Assembly (NCBI RefSeq): GCF_010015585.1
Contig: NW_022985075.1
Coordinates: forward strand, 667,821 to 731,820
Reading direction: 5' to 3'
Length of the DNA: 64,000 nucleotides
DNA from: Eremomyces bilateralis CBS 781.70
Taxonomy: Eukaryota > Ascomycota > Dothideomycetes > Eremomycetales > Eremomycetaceae
Shown here: positions 1-10,174 of the stretch, piece by piece
Position numbering within the stretch: position 1 is the first letter of the stretch
How the letters are laid out: each line of letters starts with the position of its first letter
Notes under the pieces: generated by a model
Databases searched by the model: none
The model's input: the letters and a program-made list of their open reading frames with translations, nothing else
What the model was told of the DNA's origin: nothing
Translations under genes and position numbers: made by a program

Positions 1-252
1 AGCACATAACGCCTGACCCACGACCGAAAGTAGCCATACCGTCCGAACCAAGCCCTTCGTGCAGCAGCTGTGTTGGACATGACATCTGAAATCTATTTTG
101 ACTCGAATATCGCTGACGATCCTTTTTCGGGTAGGGAAGGTCGAAGGCAGATGGCGAGTCACCGTTGCGCCAACCGATCCCATATTATATCATCATACGG
201 ACTGAGAATGTTATGCCACGCCAGGGGATCATCTCTACAGACAGGTTCCCGT

Positions 253-1100
253 CTATTGGTGTTGAGGGTGGGTTGGCATCCGATTCTGAGGTAGCCCTGC
301 GTATGAGCCGCCGGCCTGCTGTTGTTGCTGCAAGTATGTCTGATACTGGAGCGCTTGTTCTGGTGTCAGGCCATATGGGGTCGGTGGCATACCACCGCCG
401 GGGGGCATCCCGCCTCGAGCTTGCGGGTGGGTTTCCTCGGGAGACTCGACCGGCGGTTCGCCGTTGATGTCGTTATCGTTGGCACTGGTGGGCTCGGGCG
501 CGTTGAGGCAAGCCTGATCCGATGGTCAGTTACAGGGAACCCAAAGACATCGAGCGGACGCAAGGGAACATACCTGAATGAGGTTCTTGCCTTCGGGCTT
601 GGTGACGAGAGGTTGAAGCTTGGGAGTCGTGAACGTGTAGACTAGACCGGTCTCGGAGACGACGAGCAGTAGCACCTGCGTTCCGGTAAGGACGGACAAT
701 TCGTACGCCTAGCGGAGTAATGGTTAGCATGTACATTTGAAAGCCGACGACGAAGACGTGGAAGACACGCGCCGACGCGGTGTTACTCGACGGGGTTCCA
801 AGCGACGTTGCGCGACGGGCAACCGATGCAGGTCCGTACCTTCTTCATGATGCCAGCCTTTCGCTTGGAAAAGGTGATGTGCCTTCGCGACTTGTCCTGG
901 ATGAACTTAATTTCAATTTTGCGTCGCTCACGGCCCGGCTTGTCATCATCATCGTCATCGTCGTCCACGTTGCTGGGTCGCGGTCGCTTGGTGCCGCGAT
1001 TTGCATCGGCTCCCAATGCACCATTGCCATTGCCGACACCAGTGTCATCGACAGCCGACTCAGAAAGCTTCTGGTCGTGATCGGTGATTTCGGTTGCCAT
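253..1100 (-). CDS. mcmA: MADS-box transcription factor McmA (Mcm1/SRF type)
   Basis: Nuclear DNA-binding regulator of the Mcm1/SRF family, which binds CArG-type sites as a dimer and recruits co-factors for mating, cell-cycle and developmental genes. Exons read on the minus strand are 1100-840, 708-574 and 513-253 (introns of 131 and 60 nt, GT-AG, both phase 0), giving 218 residues. A run of eight Asp lies near residues 46-53. The MADS box starts around residue 56 (GRERRKIEIKFIQDK) and continues across intron 1 into AYELSVLTGTQVLLLVVSETG. Exon 2 also carries the SAM-like extension ending in KPEGKNLIQ. Exon 3 is Pro/Gln/Gly-rich with a Gln5 run, as in fungal Mcm1 activation tails. The start at 1100 is the only ATG ahead of the acidic region in this frame. 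The long upstream region, pyrimidine-rich on the coding strand, suggests a long leader. The identity is secure from the MADS box; the role is family knowledge. Confidence 0.95.
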
Positions 1101-3439
1101 TTTGGGAGATGAGTGGGCGGTTGCTCTGCAAAATGGATGCTTTAGGAACTGTGTTTTGTCTTAACTCTTTGCGGTCGAGTGTGGCCCTATGTGGGGATTA
1201 CCTGTTTGGAGAGGAGGGTAACCGAAGAGAGGAAAGGCGGTCGGGGGCAGTTTGGGGGGGTACGGGCAGTGGATGCGGCCGACCGAGGGAGAGGGCTGAG
1301 AAAATGGGCTGGCGTCCGTCAAGTCGGAAGCGAATGAAAAAGCTGCGAGCGTAAGAACCGAGCAAATCAGAGATCAGAAACACGCTGTGCAGCAGTGCAG
1401 GTAGGTGTGCCAGCTCCTAGAGAAGAGTCGGATAAGGATGCGAGCTGGATGAATCGGGGCAAGTGACAAAGAGGAATGAGGAGATGTTTTGGGGCTGGCC
1501 TGGTGAAGGAAGACAGGCGATAAGGCACACGCCGAGAGCTTGAGCAGTGAGAGTGAGTAGTGAGCAGTGAGAGCCCTGAGACACGGGGACGGGGAAAACC
1601 ACATGCACCAGTCCACGGTCCATCCACCACAGCAGATGAGGAGACTAGACTTCAGTGCTGATGCATCAGAAAGATGAAACCGATGGATGGATCCGATGAG
1701 TGGCGGGCACCAAGACTGTTGTGGCACGCAAGGGATGCAGATGGGCGGGGTGATGAGCCAAAGATTCTGGTTCTTTGCATGGAATAACAATTGCACACCC
1801 CTTGCCGATCATACCGATCATACATGATGTGTGTTTCTGGTGCAATTGTCTCCAATAGCCAAAAGGCGCATGCGTGGAGGTGAAGCCTGAAGGGGTAAAG
1901 AAGAGGTCTAGTCTTGGTGGGTGATGACGGGACAGTCAAGCTCCATTAGAGTAGATGGATATGAGTGATAGGAAATCCGGAATAATATGAGGCACGTACC
2001 CGAAGATTGGTGCACCTTGTGACAGGAGCACTTCTAACTCAGCTGGAGGAAGTAGTCGAGAGTCGATGTGTGAATGCCTTGAGAGGTTTGTCTTGTTGCG
2101 AGTGCTTGATAATTCCCTCGATGGTCGATGCAGTGATGGGTGATGTCCCTGTGGTGGAGGGAAGAATGAGGGGGTTGAAACGTGAAAGAAGGGAGAAACG
2201 AGAAAGGACTGAAGCTTGGCTTCTTCGGGCGGAATTTAACGCTGAGAAGAGCAAGGCCAGGATTCAGCACAAGCCAACAGGAGGGAACTTGCACCGAGGG
2301 GGGAAGAAACGATACCGTGCTTGCCTACTCTAGTGCTGTGACAGACAAGGAGGGAAAGCGCCGAATTTCGTTGGGGGCCGCTGGTTACACACGGGTTGGT
2401 GGTACTATGCATGTGATTGGATCACTTTTAGATGCCTTAGGTCCTGATCCATGCCTTAACACTGCGCGATCGCGTTTTCTCAGCAACTGGCAGCAACAGG
2501 GGGGAGTCAAGTCCATAATTCTACAACGCTCGGGCATCATGGCATCTTACCATTGGGTGAATATCGATGATGATTGGCTTGGTGGTCTTAGTGTGCCGCG
2601 TCTTCATAACATTTCATTGGTCTATATCTGCCGCCCATGTTGCATTCAGATTTCAGTTGCAGGCAAGTGCGACGACTCGATTACCAAATACCCACTCTTT
2701 GCACCCTCTCCTCCCTGTCTCCCGTCGCATTGTGCCGAGTGCCCGAGACACCCCAAATCCTCCCTTCGGCCCGCGCACCACCAATCCATTCCACTACACC
2801 GACTCAGCGATAGCGCGACCCTTCTATTTCCCGATTTGACTGCTGAAGAATATTCTCTCAGGAATCATCCTATAGATGAGTGGAACATCATTCCTGCATT
2901 CGATTGCATCGTGAACTGCGAAGCATGAGTAAGGAAGTCAAGGATGACCGTGGGACAGTCTCAGCTTTTAAGGGAGGGAAGGGCCGAGTCTGTCGGGAGT
3001 TGCTTCAGGAGCTGCCTTTTTTGGCCTAGCGCATCTTACACCATCTACTCTCCCTCTCATTCACACATGTCACGTGCAACCATCCTTCTCGACCCTTGTT
3101 CAAGCCCTTTGCTCACTCATACAGCTCCTCTTTACCCACCACTCCATCATGATGCGGAGACGACACGATAGGGGGAGTATCTGCTGCTTGCTGTAGAATT
3201 CGGGGTTTCTAAAACCTTCGTGAGAGAATCTTTGAGCTGTACAATGACGGTTTGAGCCAGTTCGCTCTTGGAATGACTCGCCTCAAACTTTGCCTCACGG
3301 TGATTCCTGGAGCAGTCTTGAAACGCGATACGTCTTGCCGAACACCAAACCTCATCAGAAGAGGCGTAAGAAATGGTGTCTCTATCATACCATTTCGCCT
3401 TGCGGCGCCTTGGTGAACATTGCAACGGCAGAGTCCTTT

Positions 3440-3455
3440 TCTCTCTCTCTCTCTC
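3440..3455 (+). repeat. (CT)n tract upstream of pls1
   Basis: An uninterrupted run of about eight CT dinucleotides lies about 260 bp upstream of the pls1 start codon. Pyrimidine tracts are common in promoters of filamentous ascomycetes. Function here is inferred only from position. Confidence 0.7.
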
Positions 3456-3563
3456 CTATGTCTCTCTACCTCCTCGATGTTTATGTCCTTTATTGCTTGA
3501 TTCTTCTATCAACTCGCCGCAATCCGACGCAGGCGCTCGTGCGGTGAGACTTTTCGGTGACTC

Positions 3564-3570
3564 TATATAT
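3564..3570 (+). promoter_or_regulatory. Candidate TATA box of pls1
   Basis: The heptamer TATATAT lies 141 bp before the pls1 ATG, downstream of a CT tract. The position suits a TATA element with a leader of roughly 100 nt. It rests on motif and position only; no transcription start is known. Confidence 0.4.
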
Positions 3571-3710
3571 TTCTACTCCCTTTTCCATTTCTTGTCGTTC
3601 GCTACATTCGAATTCCCCTTTGCGTACTGCGGTCGTAGATCGACTGTCGGGTAGAACGAACCTTCAAACCATACCATCACCGCACCGATCCTGCGAGCAA
3701 CTCACGCACA

Positions 3711-4640
3711 ATGACGAACACGCTGAGACTTACGTACTTGGCCCACGAGGCGCTTTTCCTAGGAGGAGGAGTTCTCATCTTGGTCTTCTCGCTGGTCAGC
3801 AAAGGCCAGGCCGGGGCCGGGTCCACGTCGACCGTGGCCACCGTTGCGCAGCACGTGCTGCTCGACCAGTGTCCTTTAATAGGTATGCCGATTCCAAGTC
3901 GATTCCCGCCATCAACGGCGAGCATGAGATGGATGCGCTTCTCTCCTTCAATTTTTTGGTCTTGGGGAAGGCGTGGCACATGCTGACCTTTCCTTCACGG
4001 GCATAGGTGGAATGGTGAATGCCATCCTCATCTTCATCGTCTTCCTCATCGGACTGCCGGCCATGGTCATGCCCAGCAGTACGACATGGCTACGGGTACA
4101 CGCGGGGGGCATCATCCTCTGTGCCATCTTCACCTTGATCCTGGGGCTGTTCATCTGGTTCGATACCCTGACGACGAGGTCGAAGTTAGAATTCATCTGG
4201 GGCAAGGAGACGCCGCAAGTCCAGAGCTTGTTGCAGCAACGGGTAGGTTTCTTGGACGGCCGTGGCTTTTGGAAGCCTGATTCCCTAGAGTATGCTAACC
4301 GCAATCGTTTAGTTCAATTGCTGCGGCTACACGAACTCGACATCCCCGCCGTTCATTCAGGACAGCGTCTGTCCGAATGCGTTTATCGCGGCGCAGAAGC
4401 AAGGTTGTGTGGCGGACTTCAGCAACTTTGCCAACGGGTACCTTGATATCATCTTCACGGCGGCTTTTGGCCTAGTTGGTACGCTTTCCATGTCCGGAAC
4501 ATCCCAATGTCATAGAGTCTAACCACATCGCAGCTCTGGACGCGCTGCTCGTCCTATGTGTTGCATGCCTCGTCAAGTGGCGCAGGGAACAGGAACGATA
4601 TAGGCATATCGATGAGAAGGTGGGGTTCGGGGGTCTGTGA
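3711..4640 (+). CDS. pls1: Pls1-type tetraspanin
   Basis: Four-pass membrane protein of the fungal Pls1 tetraspanin family, known in plant pathogens to be needed for appressorium penetration-peg emergence through septin/NADPH-oxidase organisation. Exons are 3711-3882, 4007-4242, 4313-4478 and 4534-4640 (introns of 124, 70 and 55 nt), giving 226 residues, the usual family length. TM1 is near residues 10-30, TM2 near 60-80, TM3 near 89-110 and TM4 near 178-202. The large extracellular loop opens with the diagnostic CCG motif (FNCCGY, C139-C140-G141) and has further Cys in VCPN and GCVAD. The basic cytoplasmic tail ends RYRHIDEKVGFGGL, a Pls1 hallmark. It converges on the CANIN gene with 259 bp between stop codons. 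In a saprotroph the role is probably in hyphal polarity or ascospore germination (inference). Confidence 0.93.
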
Positions 4641-4899
4641 CCGAAGGAAGACTGGAGAACAATCAATCGAGACCTAGACACTTGTTGGGAAACTCTTCAA
4701 TATTTTGGTTTCGCACTAGTTCCATGGGTTTTACGTAACCTCTCATAAATATACGGTGTCGATGACCTATACTCTATTCATATATGGCGTTATTCCGAAG
4801 CCAACCACTTTCTGGATCAGTAGTGAACGACCCGAATCCCCGTAACTCCACGCCATACCGAGAAGCATTGCTATCCATACGCTAGGATATTCGTCGTCA

Positions 4900-6933
4900 T
4901 CAGGATTCCATCTCCATCCGCAGTTGGTCATCGAGCGCCGCCTGGGTCTCGGACGATCTTGGGTCATTTTCCGCCCTAGCCTCGGCGTTGTCTTCCCTTG
5001 CTTTCGACCCCTTCTGCTCCTCCAGCCACGCTTCCATCGCCCTCTTCTGCTTCTCCTCCTCCGCCGAGCGGTCCTCGAACCACACCCGTTTCTTCCGCTC
5101 CTTGGTCCGCACTGCATGCTCGACGCGGAGCTGCCAGCGACTCAGTGTCCCGTACACTTCCATGCGGGCGAGATCTTGCGGGCCGGCATAGTCCAGTCGC
5201 GCGCTGATGCGGTTGATGGAGTCGGAGAGCGCGGCGGCTGACGCGTTGAAGGTGGATTCGCTGCCCGGGTCGGTCGAGGGACGAGTACCTCGCTTCGGCG
5301 AGCTGGGGGTTATAACGGGAAGTGGGAGTGGTGCTTTTAGGGATGTTGTTCCGTTTGATGGTGCGCCTGCAGCGCTTGGAAGCCGCCATGCGGGAAAGAG
5401 GAGCGACGAGAATCCGCTGTCGAGAGCGGTGTCGAGAAGGAATACGCGAGCTCGCATCATGACGTAGTCCGCGTGCGGCTGGTACATATATTCGGGGGAG
5501 GTGCGGAGGTGCCGAATGACGGTGTCCATGAGGATCGGGTTGGTGAGGTCGGCGTCTAGATACTCCGCCGAGGTCAGTCCGAAACTCAGCGCGAGTCGTC
5601 GTCGGAGACGATGTAAGATAGGAGTTTGTGACGGTAGGACTTGGATTAGTTTGGCCTGTAGTAATGTATTCGTGGTGGTATTGAAGATGATCTCGGAAAC
5701 GCCGAGGATCTATTAAAGATTAGTTCGGCTCGTCACAGCAGTCGAGGACCTGATACGAACATATTCGGGCTCGGGGACTTCGATGTTGCTGAACAAAGTA
5801 GATAGTGCTACGTTGACCAGTCGAGAAATTTCACAGTCGAGTGACACGGTATCATCTAAGGACATGCGCATCAATATCACAATGATGAAACCTCGGAGAT
5901 GGTCTGATAGGCCGGAGGCACTGTACTGGAGGAGCCGCAGGATCCATGATAGCCCACGAGAGAGCGTACACTCGGGAATCTCTTTCGGACTCTTAGGCTC
6001 AGGAACCAGTTGGTGGTCGAAATCCAACGCCCACTGGCCGGCTCCGACACCCCGAAGTAACTCTTTCAGTCGAGAAGAAGTGAGCACGTCATTCATGGGA
6101 GCGGTTTGAAGTACTTTCAAGTAACTCGACGCCAAGTCATCCCGAGGATCGCAGCTCAAGTATTCGAGCATATACACATACACCTCGTCGGGTAGCGAAT
6201 GTCGTGAAGCCATGCGTTCGACGAAGCCCGTGATGAAGGCATCGTCTCGCTTTGGGGGGGTTTGGAAGACGCGAGCCCATATACTATTCGAATCAGACAG
6301 CTTGGGGAATGGTGGAGAAGGTCGCGATTCGTGCTTCTCCTGAAAGAAGTGCCAACATGGATCTTGCTGTAGGGCGTTGGTACGCTTAACGGCCTTCTCC
6401 AGTCGCTCGACCTCATCGCTTTCCTCCCCATCCAGGGCCAAGGCAATCGTCTTGGTGTCGAGTCGCGATGATCGATGTCTTTTGGGCCTCGTTTCGGAGT
6501 CGTCGGAATCGGTTGGGGCATCGAGTATTGCTTTGATCCTGGCTATCTCTTCCTCTCTCTTGGCGTCTGTTTGGGCGGACTTAACCAGAGAGGCAAGCGA
6601 AAACTTCGGCTTCTCGATTGCTTTCGGCGCATTGCGTTGGCGGAGGGTCTTGGTCGCGCTCGTGGACGATCGGAAAACGCGGTCGGTTGGACTCTTTGGG
6701 GATAGCTTCTCTCGGGACTTGATGGAGGTGCGGCCCGATTGCTTGTTAAACGTGTGGTATAGCTCTACCAGATCAGCTAGTGATGAATCGGAATCTTCGT
6801 CGCTATCTGAGGGTCGAATGATTTCCACGCCGTTCCTTATCGCACGTTTTGACGATGTGGTCGAGGCGAAGGAGCGGTTCGGAGCCGACGACGATGGAGC
6901 TCCCGTGCCGGGAGAGGTGGTCATGTCATTCAT
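4900..6933 (-). CDS. CANIN-domain protein (Nse6/SLF2-like SMC5/6 factor)
   Basis: Two exons, 6933-5761 and 5709-4900, give about 660 residues. The 51-nt intron is required by two in-frame stops, and the only good phase-0 solution uses donor GTTCGT, which is also used in ade4 and in the C6 regulator here. The N-terminal half is low-complexity, Ser- and charge-rich (DSDEDSDSS, a KRHRSSR-like basic patch). The second half is helical with the pattern RGLSWILRLLQYSAS ... LRRRLALSFGLTS, which I read as the CANIN (coiled-coil SMC6 and NSE5 interacting) domain of SLF2/Nse6 proteins. A charged coiled coil rich in Glu, Lys and Arg follows at the C-terminus. The expected role is nuclear loading or regulation of the SMC5/6 complex during DNA repair. 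The family call comes from pattern memory, so is moderate. Confidence 0.7.
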
Positions 6934-9249
6934 GCTGGAAGACGCTGGCGATAAGGATGTTTGTATGGGAGAGAGGGGAGAAGTGGGATCTATCGCATCT
7001 CTGGCCGATCCTCGCTCCGCTGTTGGGGAGCGTATCGAGAGCGAAACTGGGCGAAAGGAGCTCTGAGTGGTGGATGCATTCGATCGGGAGGTCGAGGACC
7101 GCTTTGTACCATCGTTGACTTCTGGCGTGTCTTAACTTAGTCGGTAGCGTTCAATATATCAGGGAGAGCATTGAGCAGTAAGTGCGGCAAGTTGGAACTT
7201 ATCGAATAAAGAACAAAGAACAGCTGAGCATACCTAACGAGGGGGGTCGAGCATCTTCTTTGGATGATGGTTTGAAGAAGCGGGTAATGTTGGACTGGCT
7301 GGATAGCGGAGGCATTAGCCCAGGGACGTGGCGAAGATGGGTGGTATGGTATGGCCAGTCGTTTCGTCCAGTTTACTGCTTCACACCAGTTCCAATTTGG
7401 GGTTGTTAAACTTGTGTCGAATACAGCAGAGGGTCGGTTTTCTGGATGAAGTATTTCCACCTTGTTGTTTGACACAATAATCATGAACGCCAAGTCGCCC
7501 ACACGTTGAAAAGCTCGCGTTGAACGCGAAGGACAGCACGCTATCACGTGATACATCACTGCTATTTCATCTGTCCTCTCATACTTAGCATAGCAGATGG
7601 ACTGGATCTCCATAGACCCAGTCCATCCGTGATCTGTCTTGTTACGTCCGTACGTATGTCCAATTGTCCATATCTCCAGGAGCACAACGTCTTGATATAT
7701 CTCTAGGAGCAGAGGAAGTCATATCAATCTTAAATCCCCTTGAATTCCTGATCAGATGTCCCCTGCCCAAGCCTGTCCATGCCTGCCCAAGTTCCCAACC
7801 AGGCATGAATCATAGGGTATTTATCGGATCTCAGATAGACCACCATGTGCCCAAGTCGCAAAAGCCACGAAGCATTCAGGAGTCGGGCGCGGTATTAATT
7901 GCTGTACGTTCCATCCAGGCAAGGAACTGGGCACTTAATTCGGCGTAACCCTCGCAAATCAATCACGTCAGGCAATGGGGAGTGCGAACAACAGCCCCAA
8001 ACCCCAAGAGGCCAAGTCTCATGCTTGATGCTAGATATACTGTTTAACTGTGTTCAGGAGTCAACCGAGTTATTAATCCCTTAATCTGGCAGAAATGGTC
8101 CAAGTCTCTTATTTAGTCTCCAAGAGCCTGGCGTGTTTTAATCTGGAATGCTTGGGCTTCTAGCGGGCGGTGGGGGATCAACAGCAAACCACAGCAACCC
8201 CGGCGCAGAGCGGAAAGCGTCAGCGAGTCACCGAAATCTAGGGAATCCTTAATGCGGGGGACGTGCTCCGAGAGGACCGAAACTGCGGTGCCAATTAATG
8301 GTGTGCGGGCTGCAGGTTTGTAATTCGGAATACAGTCTACAGAAGACAGAGCTCGAGCGGAATCCTCAATGTCCTGCATGCAATGATGCAAGCCTCAGCC
8401 TCTTTCACAAGAACGACACTGCCTTCAAGGTCGCAAAATGGTGTGTCAGCGCTGACACACAGATTTGAGGTTTTCATTCCTGTAGGCTGTAGCTGGATTC
8501 AGGCTTGCGGAAGATACCAAGTTTCATAAATTGATTTGGTGGATGTAGTATGAACCACGAGAGAGTGGACCCCGGATGTGGACGGCATCGCTATTATTAT
8601 GCCGTTCGGACGCGGTGGAATCTGCACCGTGGAAACTAGAAAGGCGGCAAAATCGAAGGAAAGCCGCCATAAACACACATCAATCCTCAGCTCCTTCTGA
8701 TGCGTCGCGATGATCTACACTTCGAGAAATTGTTTCGAGGGAAGCTGACAGTTAAATGTCAAAGCCATTGAGGCTCAGCGACCAAATGGGGGCCATTATC
8801 GTCACTACATATTGTATTGACTTGACTGGGAGGATCGGCGTGGATTGAGCTTAGACGTTCCTTACCCTTCGTCCTAATTTCCCGCCAGAGGCCCAGAGCA
8901 TGTTAGTTAAGGAGAGGGCTATTCTAAATATTCTTCAATAATGTATCTTGGATGACGCGTATTAAGCACTGGGAAGACTTGACAGGTCCATTATTTGGTT
9001 GCGCTTCCTTTTCGTTCATCCCGCTGATGCTTGGTTCTTGAACTCTTCCCATTGTAACTGGTACGGCCGTGAAATGTGAATAGGATAAGCAGCACTACCC
9101 ACTACCCAGTAGGTATTTCGTATTCCGTCTGCATGACCTGCCATGTAAGCTGTCATGGAATTATAAATACATAGTAAGCTATACGGAAGAGGTAGATGAC
9201 AGTTAAATCAATCATCCCCTCCTAAGCCTCCTTACTCTCTACATGCAAC

Positions 9250-9341
9250 AGCACCACCACCACCACCATTGTCCTCATCATCATCCTCATCATTATCATC
9301 ATCACCATCACCACCAGTATCACCACCATCCTCACCATCCG
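9250..9341 (+). repeat. Imperfect CAC/CAT trinucleotide microsatellite
   Basis: About 90 bp of CAC, CAT and CCT triplets lie 0.85 kb before the dnfA start. The plus-strand frame through it would encode poly-His but leads into no recognisable protein, so I treat it as a simple repeat. Confidence 0.8.
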
Positions 9342-9589
9342 CGAGATATCCCCGTGTGGGTTCAGGGTCGTCTTTCAGGGTCGACTGGGTGTCGCTCGTC
9401 CACTCGGGAGTTAAAGCCGAAGGGCCCGAAAGGACCGTTTACGCCCATTCTGCCGTTCAATCCGCCAGCAAAGTGGGCTCTACTGTGCTTCTCTCCGGGA
9501 GTCCCCTGGCCCTGAAGTTGGCGTCTCGATTTGGTTGGTCAGCACGTCAAGACTCAAGACTCCAGAGCCACCAGAGAGAAAGTTCCGCA

Positions 9590-9785
9590 ACTTTTCGCCC
9601 GCCCAGACACTTTCTCTCCCTCCCTACTCCCTAATCCTCCTCAGACCTTTACTCCTCTCACCTCTACTCTTAATCTGCACTCCATAGTAATTACATGTCC
9701 TTACTGTACAAAGTTGCCAGCACGACCTTAACATCTTCACCCTCCCTACGATCTTCTTCCTCCCTCCCACCCCTCCAAATCGGCC
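9590..9785 (+). promoter_or_regulatory. Pyrimidine-rich promoter/leader of dnfA
   Basis: Several C/T-rich blocks (TTTCTCTCCCTCCC-like) occur 400-600 bp upstream of the dnfA ATG. Such tracts precede transcription starts of well-expressed fungal genes. Position and composition are the only evidence. Confidence 0.4.
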
Positions 9786-10174
9786 ACCTTCGCTCCAATC
9801 TATATCTTCCGGCTTCTTGTTTCCTCTATTGTCTTTGCGTCGTCGTGAATCATTCCCTCTCCATTGTCCTCGCCCGTATCAGCGTCACGCCCCCCTTGCA
9901 TCGATGCCCATTCGCGACGGCCTTTCTTCCGACTTCATTTCTGTACCTATCGACTTCGTCTTGTCTTCAATCTCGGCGCCATCCGAGTCCGTGAATTCCA
10001 CCGCAATTTTTAATTTGAAAGTCCATACCTGTCACCCGACCACATCGAACTCGACGAGCGGAAACTGCCAATTGCTGCGCCAATCAGGCTCCCGGCTGCG
10101 GCCGGCTTCATCACACGCCTCCACAGAGCAAAGGGGACTGAACGCTCGCCGTTCGATCGAGCGCCGCCCACACC

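Larger units (their letters stand above)
1101..3710. other. Intergenic region shared by divergent mcmA and pls1
   Basis: This is 2.6 kb without a supportable gene. The part next to mcmA (about 1200-1620) is purine-rich on the plus strand, so pyrimidine-rich in the mcmA sense, which fits a core promoter or 5' leader. Open frames here, including one of about 248 codons from 2182, lack ATG starts and recognisable domains. The half next to pls1 carries a CT tract and a TATA-like element, listed separately. Confidence 0.6.
6934..10174. other. 3.2-kb divergent intergenic region between CANIN gene and dnfA
   Basis: No gene could be supported. Open frames (for example a 182-codon one on the minus strand at 7137-7685) have no ATG-anchored domain and look like chance reading frames. 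The dnfA-proximal part contains the CAC/CAT microsatellite and a pyrimidine-rich stretch at about 9590-9780, the likely core promoter and leader of dnfA. Confidence 0.6.

Noticed and set aside
2182-2928. 248-codon open frame between mcmA and pls1
   Set aside because: It starts with GTG rather than ATG, has no recognisable domain, and other frames are open over the same stretch.
7137-7685. 182-codon minus-strand frame near the CANIN gene
   Set aside because: No recognisable motif and no supporting splice structure; judged a chance frame.
9243-9515. Poly-His open frame over the CAC/CAT repeat
   Set aside because: The His run is a product of the simple repeat, and the frame continues into no conserved protein.
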